64,000 nucleotides of DNA, taken from NCBI GenBank assembly GCA_019359375.1, contig JAHHHL010000017.1, forward strand, positions 1 through 64,000, in the 5' to 3' direction. The notes below the pieces were generated by a model. It did not search any database and was not told the DNA's origin. It was given only the letters and a program-made list of their open reading frames with translations. Position numbers and translations under genes: made by a program. Below are positions 45,568-56,227 of the stretch, in pieces; the first letter of the stretch is position 1, and every line of letters starts with the position of its first letter. This stretch comes from Lyngbya sp. HA4199-MV5. GTDB taxonomy: Bacteria > Cyanobacteriota > Cyanobacteriia > Leptolyngbyales > Leptolyngbyaceae.

Positions 45568-46115
45568 TGGCGCGTCTTATTCTCCTTGGCGCTCCGGGCG
45601 CTGGTAAAGGCACTCAGGCTAAAGCATTAGCAACCCTGGTGCAGATTCCTCACATTTCTACTGGCGATATTTTACGGGCGGCTGTTGCTCAAAAAACTCC
45701 GCTGGGCGTGGAGGCTCAGTCCTACATGGAGCAGGGTAATCTGGTTCCTGACGATCTGGTGATCGCTCTTATTAAAGAGAGGTTGAGTCAGGCGGACGCT
45801 CAGAACGGTTGGATTTTGGACGGGTTTCCCCGCAATGAATCCCAGGCTGCATTCCTTGACAAACTTCTTGAAGAAATAGATCAGGCGTATCGCTATGCGG
45901 TCAACTTAGAGGTTCCTGATGACGTGCTGGTACAAAGAATGCTTGGGCGCGGACGAGCAGACGATACAGAGGATGTCATCCGACAGCGCTTGCAGGTTTA
46001 CCACAATCAAACGGCTCCCTTAATTGACTTCTACCGGGTTCGGCATAAGCTGGTGTCTCTTGATGGTAACATTCCACCAGAAGCGGTATTGGATAAACTC
46101 AAAAGCCTTTTCTAG
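45567..46115 (+). CDS. adk: Adenylate kinase
   Basis: 182 aa, GTG start overlapping the secY stop by one base. The P-loop is [11 protein letters not shown] near the N-terminus; ISTGDILRA and [10 protein letters not shown] are conserved. The LID is short ([17 protein letters not shown]), so this is the short form without a zinc-binding lid. Converts ATP and AMP to 2 ADP. Confidence 0.97.
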   Translation: MARLILLGAPGAGKGTQAKALATLVQIPHISTGDILRAAVAQKTPLGVEAQSYMEQGNLVPDDLVIALIKERLSQADAQNGWILDGFPRNESQAAFLDKLLEEIDQAYRYAVNLEVPDDVLVQRMLGRGRADDTEDVIRQRLQVYHNQTAPLIDFYRVRHKLVSLDGNIPPEAVLDKLKSLF

Positions 46116-46380
46116 CAGATTCATGCTGCTCACGATCGACTTGAACAAAGCACACCCAAAGGCTCTTTTGCCAAACCTGACTACCCAGAGTAATTCAACG
46201 AATCAATACCAGAAGCCTTGTCATCCCAAACGCGTTTAGCAAAGTGCATCTAGCGCACGCCCTGTAACTCACACTCCAGATGTGCCGTACCTCGCTTGAA
46301 TGATTTAAACTCTAAAAAGAAAGCTTCTAAGCTCCATCTAATTTTTAGAACTCAAAACTGCTGCTTCGGAGGAACTCCAA

Positions 46381-46608
46381 TTGTCCAAACAAGATCTGAT
46401 TGAAATGGAAGGAACGGTGACAGAATCGTTACCGAACGCCATGTTCCGAGTCAAGCTAGATAACGAGTTCAATGTTCTTGCTCATATCTCTGGCAAAATT
46501 CGACGCAATTACATCAAGATACTTCCCGGCGATCGGGTCAAAGTCGAGCTAACGCCCTACGACTTGACTAAAGGGCGCATTACCTATCGACTCCGTAACA
46601 AAAAATAG
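46381..46608 (+). CDS. infA: Translation initiation factor IF-1
   Basis: 75 aa OB-fold factor that binds the A site during initiation. It begins at TTG (46381) with GGAGGAACT just upstream; the frame [20 protein letters not shown] fits the family. It follows a 265-base gap after adk that has no gene. Confidence 0.96.
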   Translation: MSKQDLIEMEGTVTESLPNAMFRVKLDNEFNVLAHISGKIRRNYIKILPGDRVKVELTPYDLTKGRITYRLRNKK

Positions 46609-46669
46609 CGTCGTTGCAGATGATTCAGTCCAAGCTAAACCTTTAGCTGTCAAGCGCTTAAAAGTTTAT

Positions 46670-46699
46670 TTGACAAAATTCGCCTTAGTTTGATAAGAT
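46670..46699 (+). promoter_or_regulatory. Candidate sigma-70 promoter upstream of rpmJ
   Basis: TTGACA (46670-46675), 18 bp, TAAGAT (46694-46699). Predicted start about 28 bases before rpmJ ATG 46734. It is in the infA-rpmJ gap and may give independent transcription of rpmJ, rpsM, rpsK, rpoA and following genes. Confidence 0.6.
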
Positions 46700-46733
46700 T
46701 ATATGTTTGTAATGTGGCAAGATTGGTAAAGTC

Positions 46734-46847
46734 ATGAAAGTTCGGGCATCGGTTCGTAAAATCTGTGAGAAATGTCGCGTCATTCGCCGCCGTGGCAGAG
46801 TCATGGTTATTTGTTCTAACCCAAAACATAAGCAGCGCCAAGGCTGA
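46734..46847 (+). CDS. rpmJ: 50S ribosomal protein L36
   Basis: 37 aa, ATG 46734 to TGA 46847. [20 protein letters not shown] then [14 protein letters not shown]. Three Cys (CEKC and C near residue 27) and one His (KHKQ) make the zinc site. Smallest 50S protein. Confidence 0.97.
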   Translation: MKVRASVRKICEKCRVIRRRGRVMVICSNPKHKQRQG

Positions 46848-46937
46848 AAGTTCCTTTTAGAAGGGTATGCAGTCAATACAAGATTGTGTCAACAGGCAGA
46901 GCAGAAGTTTTAGCAGTAGAAGACTGGGAGAAAAAGC

Positions 46938-47321
46938 GTGGCACGGATTGCCGGAGTAGACTTACCTCGTGATAAGAGGATTGAGATTGGACTGACCTAT
47001 ATTTACGGCATTGGACCAACTCGTGCAAAGGACGTTTTGCAAGCAACGGGCGTTAATCCAGATATTCGTGTGAAAGATCTGAGTGATGCTGATGTTTCGC
47101 TCTTGCGTGAGGAAGTCGAAGAGAACTATCAAATCGAAGGCGACTTGAGGCGGCTTGAGTCGATGAATATCAAGCGGTTGATGGACATTGGCACCTATCG
47201 TGGTCGCCGTCATCGACTGGGGCTTCCTGTGCGTGGACAGCGCACGCGCACGAACGCCCGCACCCGACGCGGTGGTCGTCGTACCGTTGCAGGCAAGAAA
47301 AAAGCGCCCAGCAAGAAGTAG
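46938..47321 (+). CDS. rpsM: 30S ribosomal protein S13
   Basis: 127 aa, GTG start ([14 protein letters not shown]). The helix-two-turns-helix [14 protein letters not shown] and C-terminal [20 protein letters not shown] are characteristic. It contacts P-site tRNA. Confidence 0.97.
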   Translation: MARIAGVDLPRDKRIEIGLTYIYGIGPTRAKDVLQATGVNPDIRVKDLSDADVSLLREEVEENYQIEGDLRRLESMNIKRLMDIGTYRGRRHRLGLPVRGQRTRTNARTRRGGRRTVAGKKKAPSKK

Positions 47322-47527
47322 ATTGTTGCCACATTCCTTCATCTGCTGTAAAGCGAGGCGTGCTGTGCATGGAATGAACATGCCTCGCTTCATTCGACAG
47401 CAGTATTACAGGAACTGTCTTTGCCTTCATGACATAGAGCAAAACCTGACGCACTGGATCAAGCGCCTCAACACCAACAACGCCTCAATACCAAGAACGC
47501 CTCAATACCAACTTAGAGAACTGAATC

Positions 47528-47923
47528 ATGGCTCGACAACCCGCCCGAAAAACTGGAGCACGTAAGCAGAAGAAAAATGTACCAAGTGGAGTCGCTTACA
47601 TCCAGTCAACTTTTAACAACACGATCGTTACAATTTCTGACACCAACGGTGAGGTTATTTCTTGGGCATCTGCTGGCTCAAGTGGCTTTAAGGGAGCCAA
47701 GAAGGGAACCCCTTTTGCAGCCCAAACTGCGGCTGAAAGCGCTGCTCGCAGAGCTGCTGATCAGGGCATGCGTCAGCTTGAGGTGATGGTGAGTGGTCCG
47801 GGGGCAGGTAGAGAAACGGCAATTCGAGCGTTGCAAGGATCTGGTCTGGAAATTACCCTGATTCGGGACGTGACACCTATTCCACACAACGGTTGCCGTC
47901 CTCCGAAACGTCGTCGAGTTTAA
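47528..47923 (+). CDS. rpsK: 30S ribosomal protein S11
   Basis: 131 aa. [20 protein letters not shown] and the C-terminal [20 protein letters not shown] are the S11 signatures. Lies in the platform next to the E site. Confidence 0.97.
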   Translation: MARQPARKTGARKQKKNVPSGVAYIQSTFNNTIVTISDTNGEVISWASAGSSGFKGAKKGTPFAAQTAAESAARRAADQGMRQLEVMVSGPGAGRETAIRALQGSGLEITLIRDVTPIPHNGCRPPKRRRV

Positions 47924-48072
47924 TGCTTTCTTAACCAATGCGGTTTTGTGAGAATAGGCTTGTGGAAGGCGATCGTCAACGATGATTTTGCCTGGGTTTA
48001 AGGGATTGCGTACATTTTAAAGTCAAGTCGGCAAGGCGTTTGCCTTTCATCAAGAAGCGGGGAGGTTGCTAC

Positions 48073-49020
48073 ATGGCACAGTTTCAGGTCGAATGCGTTG
48101 AATCAAAAACGGAGCGGGATCAAAGCCAGAATAGCAAGTTTGTGATTGAACCTCTGGAGCGTGGACAAGGCATTACGCTTGGTAATGCTTTGAGGCGCGT
48201 ACTGCTTTCTAATCTAGAAGGCTCTGCTGTAACATCGGTGCGGATTGCGGGCGTAAATCATGAGTTTGCCACGATTCCAGGTGTTCGTGAGGATGTGCTT
48301 GATATTTTATTGAATATGAAGAAAATCGTCCTCAAGAGCTATTCATCCCAGCCACAGATTGGTCGTTTGCTGGCACAAGGACCGGCAACTGTTACCGCTG
48401 ATCAGTTCGATCTTCCCTCAGAAGTAGAGCTTGTTGATCCAAGCCAATATGTTGCGACCTTGTCTGCTGGATCAACATTAGAGATGGAGTTTCGGATCGA
48501 GCGAGGTAAGGGCTATCGTACGATCGACAAGGCGCGCGATGAAACAACCGCTTTAGACTTTCTTCAAATTGATTCGCTCTTCATGCCCGTTCGCAAGGTG
48601 AACTATACCGTTGAAGATGCCCGAGTAGGTGGTTCAGCTGAGCGCGATCGGCTGATTATGGAAATTTCTACCAATGGCAGTTTGACCCCGCAAGAAGCCT
48701 TGAGTCAGGCAGCAAATCTTTTGGTTGACCTCTTCAATCCGCTCAAGGAGATTACGTTTGAGCCGTCGGATGATGACGATAGTGATGAAGAGAATCCAGC
48801 CAATCAAATTCCGATCGAAGAGCTCCAGCTTTCAGTGCGCGCCTATAACTGCTTGAAGCGTGCTCAAATTAACTCTGTAGCAGATTTGCTGGATTACAGT
48901 CAGGAAGACTTGTTAGAGATCAAGAACTTTGGTCAAAAGTCTGCCGAGGAAGTAGTTGAGGCGTTACAGCAACGTTTAGGCATTACGCTGCCACAAGAAA
49001 AATCCTCAAAGCCCAGCTAG
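48073..49020 (+). CDS. rpoA: RNA polymerase alpha subunit
   Basis: 315 aa from ATG 48073 (MAQFQVECVES), with GGGGAGG 10 bases upstream; the longer frame start at 48040 is less likely. GQGITLGNALRRVLLSNLEG in the N-terminal dimerisation domain is typical. The alpha-CTD is ELQLSVRAYNCLKRAQINSV with KNFGQKSAEEV. The acidic linker is DDDDSDEENPANQ. It forms the enzyme scaffold and contacts UP elements and activators. Confidence 0.97.
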   Translation: MAQFQVECVESKTERDQSQNSKFVIEPLERGQGITLGNALRRVLLSNLEGSAVTSVRIAGVNHEFATIPGVREDVLDILLNMKKIVLKSYSSQPQIGRLLAQGPATVTADQFDLPSEVELVDPSQYVATLSAGSTLEMEFRIERGKGYRTIDKARDETTALDFLQIDSLFMPVRKVNYTVEDARVGGSAERDRLIMEISTNGSLTPQEALSQAANLLVDLFNPLKEITFEPSDDDDSDEENPANQIPIEELQLSVRAYNCLKRAQINSVADLLDYSQEDLLEIKNFGQKSAEEVVEALQQRLGITLPQEKSSKPS

Positions 49021-49103
49021 CCATTGAGCGTCCGTTGCTTTGCATTCATTGTTTTGAAACGGCTCGCTAACAGTAACTGTTTAACCTCTAGAAGTGAAGT
49101 CTC

Positions 49104-49454
49104 ATGCGTCACCGCTGTCGTGTTCCTCTCCTTAGTAAACCTGCCGATCAACGCCGCGCGCTCCTGCGATCGCTGACCACCGAGTTGATTCGGAATGGTC
49201 GCATCAAAACGACGAAAACTCGTGCTCGTGCCGTCCGTTCTGAGGCTGATCGGATGATTACGCTGGCAAAGGATGGGTCGCTGGCTGCCCGTCGTCAGGC
49301 GCTAGGTTATCTGTTCGATAAGCAGCTAGTGCATGCCCTCTTTGAGCAGGCTGCGTCTCGCTATGGCGATCGCAGCGGCGGCTATACCCGCATTATTCGT
49401 ACTGTCCATCGTCGCGGTGATAACGCTGAGATGGCGATTATTGAACTTACCTGA
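49104..49454 (+). CDS. rplQ: 50S ribosomal protein L17
   Basis: 116 aa. [20 protein letters not shown] and [15 protein letters not shown] are the L17 signature. It ends 5 bases before truA. Confidence 0.97.
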   Translation: MRHRCRVPLLSKPADQRRALLRSLTTELIRNGRIKTTKTRARAVRSEADRMITLAKDGSLAARRQALGYLFDKQLVHALFEQAASRYGDRSGGYTRIIRTVHRRGDNAEMAIIELT

Positions 49455-49459
49455 TTCTG

Positions 49460-50308
49460 ATGCTACCGTCTGCGACCCTTTCCACTCAACGCATTGCTCT
49501 GGTCATCCAATACCTGGGCACTCATTTTCATGGGTGGCAACGACAACCGCAGCAGCGCACCATTCAGGAGGAGATTGAGACGATCTTAGAGGTAATGGTG
49601 GGGCAACCTGTTGTACTCCATGCCGCTGGTCGAACGGATTCTGGTGTGCATGCAGCAGCTCAAGTGGCTCATTTTGATGCGCCTGACCATATTCCGGCTG
49701 ACCGCTGGGCTTCGATTCTCAATGCACGACTGCCTGATGATGTCCTGATTCGGGCTTCATCGCTTGTCAGCCCAACCTGGCACGCCCGGTTTTCTGCTCT
49801 CTGGCGGCGCTATCGGTACACGTTGTATACTGATCCTTGCCCTAATTTGTTCATCCGTCCCTTCGCGTGGCACTACTATTATGAACCGCTGGACGAATCG
49901 CTGATTCGAGAGGCGTTGTTTCCCCTCATTGGGAGGCACCACTTGGCAGCCTTTCATCGCGCAGGGTCAGATAGACCTCATTCTTGGGTAGATGTTCAGG
50001 CGGCTGAATGTAAACGTGACGGTTCACTGGTCTATATTGAAGTGCAGGCAAGTGGCTTTCTCTACGGCATGATGCGGCTGCTGGTTGGCATGTTGGTTCA
50101 GGTTGGGCGTGGCATGCGATCGCCGCTCAGCTTCACTGAAGTTTGGGCAAAGGAGCAACGAGAGCAGGTGAAGTATGCCGCACCCGCGAAGGGGTTGTGC
50201 TTACTGCGCGTTGGCTATCCAGACTTTCCGTTTCCGCCGGAGGTTTGGTACGATACTCAACCCGCATTGACCCTCGCCACCTTGCCTGAGCGATCGCTGG
50301 TCATTTAG
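49460..50308 (+). CDS. truA: tRNA pseudouridine(38-40) synthase
   Basis: 282 aa. LVIQYLGTHFHGWQRQP at the N-terminus and the catalytic motif AAGRTDSGVHAAAQV with the nucleophilic Asp. FLYGMMRLLVGMLVQVG is also typical. Modifies uridines in the anticodon arm. Its location between rplQ and rplM is conserved. Confidence 0.96.
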   Translation: MLPSATLSTQRIALVIQYLGTHFHGWQRQPQQRTIQEEIETILEVMVGQPVVLHAAGRTDSGVHAAAQVAHFDAPDHIPADRWASILNARLPDDVLIRASSLVSPTWHARFSALWRRYRYTLYTDPCPNLFIRPFAWHYYYEPLDESLIREALFPLIGRHHLAAFHRAGSDRPHSWVDVQAAECKRDGSLVYIEVQASGFLYGMMRLLVGMLVQVGRGMRSPLSFTEVWAKEQREQVKYAAPAKGLCLLRVGYPDFPFPPEVWYDTQPALTLATLPERSLVI

Positions 50309-50377
50309 CCCCCTCCCTGGCTCCAGCCCTTTCACGTTTTGCCATTCATTAATTCAAGCACACGCACAGAGACCGTT

Positions 50378-50833
50378 ATGACCAAGACTTATCTTCCCCC
50401 TGTCGATTCGATCGAGCGCAAGTGGTACGTCGTTGATGCAGCCGATCAGCGCCTGGGACGGCTTGCCACAGAAATAGCGATGGTGTTGCGTGGTAAAAAC
50501 AAGCCAACGTTCACACCGCATCTGGACACCGGCGATTTTGTTATTGTGATCAACGCCGAAAAAGTTGATGTGACAGGTAGAAAGCGTAGCCAGAAGCTCT
50601 ATCGTCGCCATTCCGGTCGTCCTGGTGGTATGAAGACTGAAACCTTTGCCAAGTTGCAGGCACGCGTGCCAGAACGCATTATTGAGCAAGCTGTGAAAGG
50701 CATGTTGCCTAAAAACACCCTGGGGCGACAGTTGTTTACAAAACTCAAAGTTTACGCTGGGTCTGACCATCCCCACCAGGCTCAGATGCCTGAAACACTA
50801 GCCATTCAGACAATTCCAGGAGGACAGCAGTAA
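50378..50833 (+). CDS. rplM: 50S ribosomal protein L13
   Basis: 151 aa from ATG 50378 ([20 protein letters not shown]); the upstream frame is not homologous. [20 protein letters not shown] and [11 protein letters not shown] are diagnostic. The stop shares one base with rpsI. Confidence 0.96.
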   Translation: MTKTYLPPVDSIERKWYVVDAADQRLGRLATEIAMVLRGKNKPTFTPHLDTGDFVIVINAEKVDVTGRKRSQKLYRRHSGRPGGMKTETFAKLQARVPERIIEQAVKGMLPKNTLGRQLFTKLKVYAGSDHPHQAQMPETLAIQTIPGGQQ

Positions 50834-51243
50834 TGCAAGCGATAGACCAGGGTCGAGTTGTATATTTGGGAACCGGTCGCCGGAAATCAGCGGTGGCACG
50901 AGTGCGTTTAGTTCCTGGCAACGGACAGTTGACTATTAACGGCAAGCCTGGAGATCTGTATCTTCAGTTCAACGCCGAATATTTATCGGTTGCTAAAGCG
51001 CCCTTAGAAACCCTGGGGCTTGAAGGCGAATACGACATTCTCGTGAATGCTCATGGTGGTGGCTTGACCGGACAAGCAGATGCGGTGCGCTTAGGCGTAG
51101 CACGGGCACTTTGCCAGCTTGATCCCGACAATCGCAAGCCGTTGAAGATTGAGGGTTACTTGACCCGCGATCCTCGTGCGAAAGAACGGAAGAAGTACGG
51201 TTTACGGAAAGCCCGGAAAGCCCCTCAGTTCTCCAAACGATAA
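50833..51243 (+). CDS. rpsI: 30S ribosomal protein S9
   Basis: 136 aa. [19 protein letters not shown] and the C-terminal [17 protein letters not shown], whose tail reaches the P-site tRNA. Overlaps the rplM stop by one base. Confidence 0.97.
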   Translation: MQAIDQGRVVYLGTGRRKSAVARVRLVPGNGQLTINGKPGDLYLQFNAEYLSVAKAPLETLGLEGEYDILVNAHGGGLTGQADAVRLGVARALCQLDPDNRKPLKIEGYLTRDPRAKERKKYGLRKARKAPQFSKR

Positions 51244-51329
51244 GAACCTGCTGGGTTTCGGTGCTCAACACCTGAAAACAGCTCGAACGTTAGAATGAAA
51301 TTAAGAGACTGTAAGTTGGAGAGTTAACG

Positions 51330-51584
51330 ATGCCTAAGCCCGATATTCATCCCAAGTGGTACCCTGACGCAAAGGTTTATTGCAACGGGGAAGTGGTGAT
51401 GACCATTGGTTCCACGAAGCCTGAACTGCACGTCGATGTGTGGTCTGGTAATCATCCGTTTTATACAGGTACCCAAAAGATTATTGACACCGAGGGACGG
51501 GTCGATCGCTTCTTGCGGAAGTACGGCATGTTAGAAGGGGAAGATGCCGCAGACACGCAACCCCAGAAGAAGAAAAGACGGTAG
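51330..51584 (+). CDS. rpmE: 50S ribosomal protein L31
   Basis: 84 aa. MPKPDIHPKWYPDAKVYCNG and VWSGNHPFYTGTQKIIDTEG are the L31 signatures. Only one cysteine (position 18) is present, so the zinc-free type is likely. The tail is lysine/arginine-rich (QPQKKKRR). Confidence 0.95.
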   Translation: MPKPDIHPKWYPDAKVYCNGEVVMTIGSTKPELHVDVWSGNHPFYTGTQKIIDTEGRVDRFLRKYGMLEGEDAADTQPQKKKRR

Positions 51585-51702
51585 TAAAGCTGGTTTTGGA
51601 TTCGAGCTTGGCGGTCGGAGCTTTGCGAGCGAGAGCTATCAATAAAGGCTTCACTCAAGTTCAGTGTCTTAAGTCAGTGATTACTCTGCCTTTTTCTGGT
51701 GA

Positions 51703-52824
<1,122 letters not shown>

Positions 52825-53231
52825 TCACAGTAAGTTTTTGCCAGACTGTATCGTATCCCAAGCCACCGCTAAGACTGTCTGACCTGCTAGCAACATCGGT
52901 TGGCACTGTCATGCATTTGCGTTATTTCTTTGAAGGGAACGTTCGCCGGATCAGGAAAGCGCTGTTTGTACGCTTCTGATAAACTGACTGCCAAACGTCC
53001 TGGTGGGTCATACCACTTTTCCAAATTGCCCTACAGATTTGTTGCTGTCGATCGCTGACTGTCAACCAATTCCAGGAGTGGACATTGGGAGAAGCAACGT
53101 GATCAACCTGTGTAAAATCCAGCAACCAGCTTGTAATTGGGGATGAACACCGGAACCGGGATGCTTAAAGCACAATCGTTGCGTCTGCTAAACTGCTTAC
53201 CTTAAAACAATGCATCGTTTCAGAGGGTTGC
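52825..53231. other. Gene-free spacer before the TIR-WD40 gene
   Basis: About 400 bases. A 67-codon minus-strand frame (53125-52922) exists but has no recognisable domain, so I do not call it a gene. No terminator for prfA is clear. Confidence 0.4.
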
Positions 53232-56051
53232 ATGAGTGACGTTTTCATCTCTTACTCGCGCAAAGACAAGGCGTTTGTTCAAACGCTCCACACTGCTTTG
53301 CAAGCGCATCATCGGGACACCTGGATAGACTGGGAAGATATTCCTCTAACAGCCGATTGGTGGCTTGAGATTCAACGCGGTATTGAAGCTGCCAATGCGT
53401 TTGTGTTTGTGATCAGTCCGGATTCGGTCGTTTCAACCGTTTGTCGAGAGGAAGTTGACCACGCGGTAGAGCATCACAAGCGCTTAGTCCCGATCGTGCG
53501 GCGTGAAGGGTTTAACCCACAGCAGATTCATCCAGCTCTGTCGAAGCACAATTGGCTGTTTTTCCGAGAGCAAGACTCCTTTGAGCAAGCTCTGCAATCG
53601 CTGTTGAAGGCGATCGACACAGACCTGGACTACGTGCGTGCCCACACTAGACTGCTAGAACGGGCGATTGAGTGGAAGCAGCAAGGGCAAAACGATAGTT
53701 ATCTGCTGCGGGGTAGCGACCTGGAAACGGCACAGCAGTGGCTTGTACAAAGTTATGCCAAAGCCCCGGAACCGACAGCCTTGCAACGCGCTTACCTGGA
53801 TGCCAGCCATCAGGCTGAAACCCTTCGACAACGAGCCGAAATCAAACGTCAGCGCCTTGCCCTCATCAGCGGGGCAGTTGGTTTAGCCGTTGTGGCTGGC
53901 TTAGCGGTGAAGACGTTTCAAGAGTCAACGGTGGCTACGCTGCGAGAAAAAGCGGCTGAGTCAAAAAATCTGCTGTCTACACAGCCTGTTGGCGGTTTAA
54001 TGCTGGCGCTTCAGGCAACGGGGCTGAACTTAAGCAGACAGATCTTTACAGGGCAAGTGCTAGACCCAGTACAATCCAGCCTGTTTAGCGCGATCGCCTT
54101 GAACCAGGAAAAAGCCGTCTTACTGGGGCATACCAATGTGGTGAACGCGGTTGCAGTCAGCCCTAACGGTCAATTCATCGTCAGTGGCAGTGATGATCAA
54201 ACCCTTCGCCTCTGGACGCTGGAGGGACAGCCGATCGGTGAACCGCTCACAGGGCATACGGGCGCTGTCACTGCCGTGGCGATTAGCCCCAATAGTCAAT
54301 ATGTCCTTAGTGGCAGTACTGATGGAACCCTGCGACTGTGGGATGTGCAACGCCGTGCCAGCAGCCCTCCCTTTCAAGGACACAGAGGCGATGTGCTGAC
54401 GGTGGCGTTTAGTCCTGATGGGCAAACGATCGCCAGCGGTGGCAAGGATCAGACGGTGCGGTTATGGAATCTCCAGGGAACGCCTATTGGACAGCCGTTT
54501 AACCGCCATAAGGCTCCTATTATGACGGTGGCGTTTAGTCCTGATGGGCAAACGATCGCCAGCGGCAGTGAAGCAAGTGCATTACTGCTATCAGATCTTA
54601 AAGGTAACGCTGTTGGTCAACCGTTTAGAGGGCACACGCGAGCAATCACCGCTGTTGCGTTTAGCCCCAATGGGCAAACCATCATTACGGGCAGCAAAGA
54701 CAAAACGATTCGCCGTTGGAATCGTCAGGGAGTAGCGCTAGGCGACCCGTTTCAAAGCGGTCAGAATATAGTGACATCGCTAGCAGTCAGTGCTGATGGG
54801 CGCACAATCATCAGCGGTGATCATGATAACGCCGTCCGCCAGTGGCGTTGGCAAGGGAAACCCATTGGCGGGCCGTTGAGAGGACATACCGCCTGGGTTA
54901 CGTCAGTTGCCCTTAGCCCCGATGGGCGAACCATTGTCAGTGGAGCAAATGACAATACAGTGCGACTCTGGCATCCGCGCAACTATACCGCAGAGGACGT
55001 TTTCTTGAGCAAGTCTACCGCCTTATACCGACGCGCTGAGGTGGTTGCCTTCGATCAGCAGGCTCAGACCAAGCTCAGTATCAGTGAAGACGGGTTGCTA
55101 CGGATCTGGAAAGCGCCAGGTAAACCCTTCACGCAGATTCCGCTGCAAGGCTATCAGGAGGCTGTCTCTCTAGCAACCGCCGTTGCTAAAGATCAGTATG
55201 GTCCCCTGGTCATTCCAGCAGCCATTAGTCCCAATGGTCAGTCGATCGCGGTTGGCGGTACGGATCAAACGATACAACTATGGAACCTGCAAGGACAGGC
55301 GATTGGACGACCCTTTCAAGGACTAACAGCCGCTGCGACATCGTTGAGTTTTAGCCCCGATGGTCAAAGCCTGGTGAGCGGCAGCAATGATGGCACCATC
55401 CGCCGCTGGAACCTTCAGGGGCAACTACTTGGTTCCCCACTGCAAGGACACACAGGAGCTGTAACCGCGATCGCCGTTAGCCCGAATGGTCAATTCATCG
55501 CCAGCGGTAGCCGCGATCGTACCCTCCGCTTATGGGATCAAGCCGGAAAACCTGTGGGAGAACCCTTTCAGCATCAAGAAGAAATAAGAGCTGTCCTCTT
55601 TACCCCCGACAGTCGCTCAGTCGTCAGCGGGAGTAATGATGGCACGATTCGACGCTGGAGCTTGCAAGGGCAACCACTCACTCAGCCGTTTCGAGGACAT
55701 TCGAGTTGGGTTACTGCGCTTGCCATCAGCCCAGATGGTCAACTCATCGCCAGCGGCAGTTGGGATAAAACAGTACGACTGTGGAACCCGCAAGGACACC
55801 CGCTGGGTGAAGTTCTGCAAGGACATGAAGACTTTATTACCACGATCGCCTTTAGCCCCGATGGTCGCTCCCTTCTTACAGGCAGCGCGGATAGTAATCT
55901 ACGCCTGTGGCATGTCGGCAACTGGGCTGAGTGGCTAACAGCAGCCTGCGAACAGATGAAGGCTGTGGCAAACGATCCGGTCTACCTGCCGCCTGACGTA
56001 AAAAAGGATGCAACGCGCACCTGCCAGGGCTATGCATCTCAGTCACCTTAA
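53232..56051 (+). CDS. TIR domain-membrane segment-WD40 signalling protein
   Basis: 939 aa. An N-terminal TIR domain (residues about 1-130) starts MSDVFISYSRKDKAF and carries CREEVDHA, with Glu73/74 near the position of the catalytic Glu of NADase TIR domains. Residues about 170-210 are helical, and a hydrophobic segment near 213-231 (ALISGAVGLAVVAGLAV) suggests one membrane pass. Then about 14 WD40 repeats (GH-SPDGQ-W type), enough for two seven-bladed propellers, and a short Cys-containing tail (TAACEQM, TRTCQGY). Cyanobacterial TIR-WD40 proteins are thought to be signalling or defence effectors; NADase activity is inferred. The propellers would bind partners. Confidence 0.88.
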   Translation: MSDVFISYSRKDKAFVQTLHTALQAHHRDTWIDWEDIPLTADWWLEIQRGIEAANAFVFVISPDSVVSTVCREEVDHAVEHHKRLVPIVRREGFNPQQIHPALSKHNWLFFREQDSFEQALQSLLKAIDTDLDYVRAHTRLLERAIEWKQQGQNDSYLLRGSDLETAQQWLVQSYAKAPEPTALQRAYLDASHQAETLRQRAEIKRQRLALISGAVGLAVVAGLAVKTFQESTVATLREKAAESKNLLSTQPVGGLMLALQATGLNLSRQIFTGQVLDPVQSSLFSAIALNQEKAVLLGHTNVVNAVAVSPNGQFIVSGSDDQTLRLWTLEGQPIGEPLTGHTGAVTAVAISPNSQYVLSGSTDGTLRLWDVQRRASSPPFQGHRGDVLTVAFSPDGQTIASGGKDQTVRLWNLQGTPIGQPFNRHKAPIMTVAFSPDGQTIASGSEASALLLSDLKGNAVGQPFRGHTRAITAVAFSPNGQTIITGSKDKTIRRWNRQGVALGDPFQSGQNIVTSLAVSADGRTIISGDHDNAVRQWRWQGKPIGGPLRGHTAWVTSVALSPDGRTIVSGANDNTVRLWHPRNYTAEDVFLSKSTALYRRAEVVAFDQQAQTKLSISEDGLLRIWKAPGKPFTQIPLQGYQEAVSLATAVAKDQYGPLVIPAAISPNGQSIAVGGTDQTIQLWNLQGQAIGRPFQGLTAAATSLSFSPDGQSLVSGSNDGTIRRWNLQGQLLGSPLQGHTGAVTAIAVSPNGQFIASGSRDRTLRLWDQAGKPVGEPFQHQEEIRAVLFTPDSRSVVSGSNDGTIRRWSLQGQPLTQPFRGHSSWVTALAISPDGQLIASGSWDKTVRLWNPQGHPLGEVLQGHEDFITTIAFSPDGRSLLTGSADSNLRLWHVGNWAEWLTAACEQMKAVANDPVYLPPDVKKDATRTCQGYASQSP

Positions 56052-56227
56052 AGCGGTTACACGACTCAATATAGATGCCTATGCATCTACGCTGGCAGCG
56101 CTGCCGTTTTTGCACCAGCAACGATTGCAGCAATTCTCATGCATTGAGCCGTTAAGCATTTGATAAACTTTAGACTCCAGCGATCGAAGCAAAACGGCGC
56201 AACCATTGGCATAGGAGGAATCGTGGC

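Noticed and set aside
52922-53125. 67-codon minus-strand frame upstream of the TIR-WD40 gene
   Set aside because: No domain, no ribosome-binding site and no sign of conservation that I can recognise.
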